Origin: Phylloscopus collybita
Lineage: Eukaryota; Chordata; Aves; Passeriformes; Phylloscopidae
Length of the DNA: 64,000 bases
Assembly (NCBI GenBank): GCA_027886175.1
Contig: JAJNNQ010000003.1
Location: 25,027,501-25,091,500 of the forward strand
Direction of reading: 5' to 3'
Shown here: in pieces, positions 61,359 to 64,000 of the stretch
Numbering within the stretch: the first letter of the stretch is position 1
How the letters are laid out: each line of letters begins with the position of its first letter
Notes under the pieces: model-generated
Told to the model about the DNA's origin: nothing
Database searches by the model: none
The model's input: the letters and a program-made list of their open reading frames with translations, nothing else
Position numbers and translations under genes: made by a program

Positions 61359-62640
61359 GGGAAATGAAATCACTGACTACTTACAAAAGCATGGAAAAAG
61401 TCCAGGTCCTAAGTTCTCAGATGAATGGGCTCAGAATAATTGGCATGATTGGGAAGCTGTGGAGGAACATCTAGAAGCAGCTAGGGGCCATATAAAGGCT
61501 GCCAAAAACCAAAGGAATTATTTGTAAAGTGTTAGACACCTGCCTAGAAGCTGCCTCCTAGTATAGGAAAGATCAAGTTAAAGAGAAACAAGAGCTGAAA
61601 ACTGAGATAGAAGGCAGGTAAACAACTGAACTATTAGTGCCCTTGGAAATAGAACAGCTGCAGAGACAGTTACAAGCAGAAAAGAAAGGAAAACAAAAGC
61701 TGAAGGAAAAAGTTGAGCTGATGCTTATGCAGGCTCCAAATCCTCCTGACACTGTGCAGATTAGAAAGCTAATTGCATCCCCTGAAGATTGGGATGGAAA
61801 TATATGGGGTGATCTCTGCAGTAACAGCCCAGGGGGAAATGATCTTTTATCTCCTTCAAATTTGCCTGTGCATGAAGTCACACCCATTATAAAAACAGAG
61901 GTAACTACTGGACCTCGGGGTGGACAGAGAAATCATAACCAGACCCCAACTCCGTTTGATCAGACTCAGATGGCAAATTGGCAAGAATGCTGTAAGCCAG
62001 GTGGAACTGAATATTTATGGGGAGTTTGTTTATCTGGAGGAGACAGAGTCCTGTTAAGTGGTGAAGAAGCTAAAGGGTTTGGGGGTCCTGCTTCTTTTTA
62101 ACTTCCTACCCCCCAAATGATCCCCATTCAATCACAAGCAGGGGGGCATACTGGGCTGGTGACACAGATGTGAGGGAGAGAGGAGAGCCCCTGATCACAC
62201 CCATTAAATCTTTGAGTGAGCTCTCCACTGCTGTTACAAACCTGCCTGTGTCCAAGCCATGCACGAGCCTCGCCCTAGGAACCCTCCCATTACAGCACCT
62301 GTAAACTATGAAATGTGAAAGCCACTAATTAAGGGAGCCCCTGCCATACTTACACTCTACCTGGCTTCAAAATGAGAAGAGATTAAAAGAGACACAGCCA
62401 TCAATGCAGAACTGGCTGGGAGTGTTGCTGCAATTTTAGAATACAGAGAAATCCCCAGCTGGGCAACACTAATGAGTGACATCATAAATTACAGTAGAGA
62501 GATAGGATGGGGTGATTTATCCAGTAAAACCAAAAATAAAAGCCATCATTTTAGACAAATTGACTATTCCCAGGAACCAGGACCTACAGGTCATCCATGC
62601 AGAAAACAGAAGGGCTGGAAAGAGCTATATACTCATTAGA
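61357..62640 (+). pseudogene. gag: ERV gag remnant
   Basis: The first part (61,357-61,527) reads GNEITDYLQKHGKSPG and onward in one frame and ends at TAA. The codon before the Gly-Asn is ACG where a start ATG is expected, so the myristoylation-type Met-Gly start appears lost. After stops, a second open part (61,637-62,101, 154 codons) begins with a coiled-coil-like run (LEIEQLQRQLQAEKKGKQKL) and continues into a capsid-like stretch containing YLWGVCLSGGDRVLLSGEEA. A third piece (about 62,385-62,620) looks like the capsid C-terminus. It spans at least three broken pieces. In retroviruses Gag forms the virion shell at the membrane; this copy cannot. The assignment rests on position after the PBS and on resemblance to avian ERV Gag. 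Confidence 0.65.
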
Positions 62641-62757
62641 CATTCCAAAAGGTGCAGTTCAGAGACAGCCTATTGGTGTTACCCAGAGGCTAACTGATGC
62701 ATACCTGAGAGATTTAACAATTAAGCAATTGTTAACATTTTGGCCATTACTGAACAT

Positions 62758-62904
62758 ACTGAGAGTCAAATCTCAGATGTAATGGTGGCCTTGCAAGAAG
62801 AAGCTCGGGGTTTGGCTTGTGTGATTCTGCAAGACAGACTGGTTCTCGATTTTCTGCTGGTCCCACAAGTGGGCATGTGTACAGTCATTAACACTGTACA
62901 CTGA
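62758..62904 (+). pseudogene. Probable env TM fragment, out of order
   Basis: A frame of about 48 codons contains an alpha-helical heptad-like segment followed by LQDRLVLDFLLVPQVG and a Cys-Thr-Val-Ile-Asn run before a stop. Its layout resembles the ectodomain of a gammaretrovirus-like transmembrane envelope subunit, in which such a helix precedes a CX6CC motif. Here only the first Cys remains, the second position is His, and a TGA follows. TM normally lies downstream of SU, but here it sits before the integrase piece. It may come from a rearranged or second element. It may also be misassigned. Confidence 0.4.
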
Positions 62905-62937
62905 GAGAGATGTATGTGTATTGTATATCCATATACA

Positions 62938-63281
62938 GGCCACACCAAATTCCACATATTCCAGGAGAAATTCACATGAGGGGGGAAACTGACTTACAGA
63001 AGTATTTAATGGCTCTAAGTTCCACTTGGCAGAAGCTCCAGAGTTTCATCATGTTATCCAGACCCATAGGACACCCCTGCTCACCTGTTCCAGCCTGGAG
63101 ACTGGGTCTGTGTTAAATGCTGGGACAGTGACCCCCTCAGCTGAGTGGAGAGGACCATTCCATGTCCTGCTGACCACCCTCACCACGATCAAAGTCACTG
63201 GCAGAGGACACTGGATTCACTGCTCCACAGTTCAGAGGGCCTCTGCTCCTGGAACAAATGGAAAAACAGAGACTGGTACAA
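62938..63281 (+). pseudogene. pol: ERV integrase C-terminal domain (pol 3' end)
   Basis: Three frames carry consecutive pieces. The first (about 62,938-63,060) is a helical stretch, IHMRGETDLQKYLMALSS. The second (about 63,085-63,137) contains QPGDWVCVKCWDSDPLS. The third (63,138-63,250) contains AEWRGPFHVLLTTLTTIKV followed by GHWIHCSTVQ. Together they match the layout of the gammaretroviral integrase C-terminus, including the SH3-like fold and the W-x-GP(Y/F) module, which binds DNA during integration. There is a frameshift between pieces two and three near 63,138. The catalytic core with its DDE residues and the zinc-binding N-terminus are absent. This is the strongest family identification in the window. 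Confidence 0.8.
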
Positions 63282-63691
63282 ATGATGGGTTTGAATTGTT
63301 TTTTCTGTGTTTACTATCTGCAGAGTCAGAAACCGTGATTCAGCTTTGGAACCAAAATTTGCATGCAGCTCTAGTCTAATGTATCCAATGCTCTTCATAA
63401 AGACAGTTGTTGGGTTGGTACTCAAATGCCAAGAATTAATCAGGATAACAACTGGCCATAAATTAGTGTTTTAATGAATGAGACAAACCTTAAGGATGGT
63501 TGGGAACAGGTCACTAAGGACTACCTACCTGTTACTCTAAGCAGCTCAGTTCCTGATCAAGAAAATTGTGAGGTTCCCTGTGTGGTGGTTAATGTCACAG
63601 GAAAGGTCATTGTCCCTCCACAGTGTCATAACACTGAATCTGAAACAAGTCTAGTCCCAAAAGCCACAGCAGGATTGGCACAGACACCCCG
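63282..63691 (+). pseudogene. env: ERV env SU N-terminal remnant
   Basis: An ATG at 63,282 begins a frame with a hydrophobic leader-like start (MMGLNCFFCVYYL), overlapping the end of the integrase frame as in gammaretrovirus-like genomes. In-frame stops follow (near 63,333, 63,366 and 63,456). The frame then carries DSCWVGTQMP (a degraded CWxC-like site; in gammaretroviral SU this motif links SU to TM), the 128-bp segment shared with 60,064-60,191, and a stretch with an N-linked glycosylation sequon (VVNVTGKVIV). The gene is cut at 63,691 by a different LTR, so the rest of SU and all of TM are missing here. Confidence 0.7.
63434..63561 (+). repeat. Direct repeat of env segment, downstream copy
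   Basis: This 128-bp stretch matches 60,064-60,191 with three substitutions (about 98% identity). The first substitution creates a stop in the env frame. The copies flank the LTR-gag-integrase interval in direct orientation. Confidence 0.97.
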
Positions 63692-64000
63692 TGTCCTGGG
63701 TTGTGGAGCTGGGGTTTGTGTATTCTATTTTCATTTGTTTGAAGGCAGTTGGGGAGAGGCCTGACTCCTTATCTATTGGGCCATTAGCACCTCCCCAGCC
63801 TGTACCTTCCCCCCAGAGCTTCTGCATTTCCATCATCCTATTGTGAGATACATCACATCCCCTGGCAGTGGAGGGTGGGAGGGACAGGCAGTTTGTCTGA
63901 TAAAAGGAGACTCACAGACAAGAGAGCTGCCAGTTTTTCACCCGATTTCCTGGGAGGAAGACTGGACTTCATCTCACCAACACGAGATTCCACCTCACCA
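63692..64000 (+). mobile_element. LTR of the 30-kb solo-LTR family, truncated by window end
   Basis: It starts TGTCCTGGGTTGTGG, carries GTGTATTCTATTTTCAT, GGGCCATTAGCACCTCCCC, TTCCATCATCCTATTGTGAG, a TATA-like TGATAAAAGG and GGAGGAAGACTGGAC. These are the same blocks in the same order as the minus-strand LTR at 29,633-30,376. It belongs to a different family from the 60,192 LTR and interrupts the older env remnant, so it inserted later. The window ends inside it, probably near R/U5, so I cannot tell whether it is solo or the 5' end of another provirus. Confidence 0.75.

Larger units (their letters stand above)
60192..63691 (+). mobile_element. Decayed class I endogenous retrovirus
   Basis: A rearranged provirus runs in order: LTR, primer-binding site, gag remnant, probable env TM fragment, integrase C-terminal domain, env SU N-terminus. 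It is then cut off by another LTR. Protease, reverse transcriptase, RNase H and the integrase catalytic core are missing, which removes about 3 kb relative to a complete provirus. The integrase C-terminal GPY/F-type module and an env frame that starts inside the pol end are typical of gammaretrovirus-like elements, hence class I. All frames are broken by stops or frameshifts, so it cannot make virus. No matching 3' LTR is present in the window. Confidence 0.75.

Overview
The window looks like non-coding vertebrate DNA from a bird, most likely a songbird. The evidence is three short CR1 LINE 3' ends with the typical avian terminal octamer-like tail, several avian-type retroviral LTRs, sparse interspersed repeats, and many A/C-only and T/C-only low-complexity tracts. 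I found no convincing protein-coding exon of a host gene, no tRNA or rRNA, and nothing prokaryotic. Open frames in the first 60 kb are short, lack recognisable domains and often overlap on both strands, so I treat them as chance. The window is therefore intergenic or intronic.

Layout. Bases 1-15,328 are mostly unique AT-rich sequence with a few homopolymers and microsatellites; two stretches (about 4.2 kb and 7.1 kb) look like possible conserved regulatory elements. At 15.3 kb there is a G/T-only tract. At 17.5-18.15 kb there is a short 22-bp tandem repeat, then a G-rich minisatellite with a 143-bp higher-order period. A CR1 fragment lies at 21.3 kb. At 29.63-30.38 kb there is a solo LTR on the minus strand, flanked by the 5-bp duplication TTCAG, and an A/C-only tract follows it. 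A CpG-rich patch lies at 34.5-34.96 kb. At 38.9-39.25 kb an LTR-like tail abuts a CR1 end. At 46.2-47.9 kb a 160-bp sequence occurs twice in direct orientation, the second copy embedded in a CpG-island-like, strongly palindromic GC block. A CR1 end lies at 52.3 kb and a 280-bp pure pyrimidine (TTTC-derived) tract at 54.3 kb.

The last 4 kb is the most structured part. It holds a decayed class I (gammaretrovirus-like) endogenous retrovirus: a 1,146-bp LTR, a primer-binding site, broken gag, a probable env TM fragment, the integrase C-terminal domain and the env SU N-terminus. Protease, reverse transcriptase, RNase H and the integrase core are missing. A 128-bp env segment is present twice, once directly upstream of the LTR and once in its expected place after integrase. 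The upstream copy stops at the exact base before the LTR's TG. This is best explained by one provirus inserting into the env gene of a relative, followed by recombination that removed the 3' part. An LTR of the same family as the 30-kb solo LTR begins at 63,692 and runs off the window.

None of the retroviral reading frames is intact, and no functional host system could be identified.
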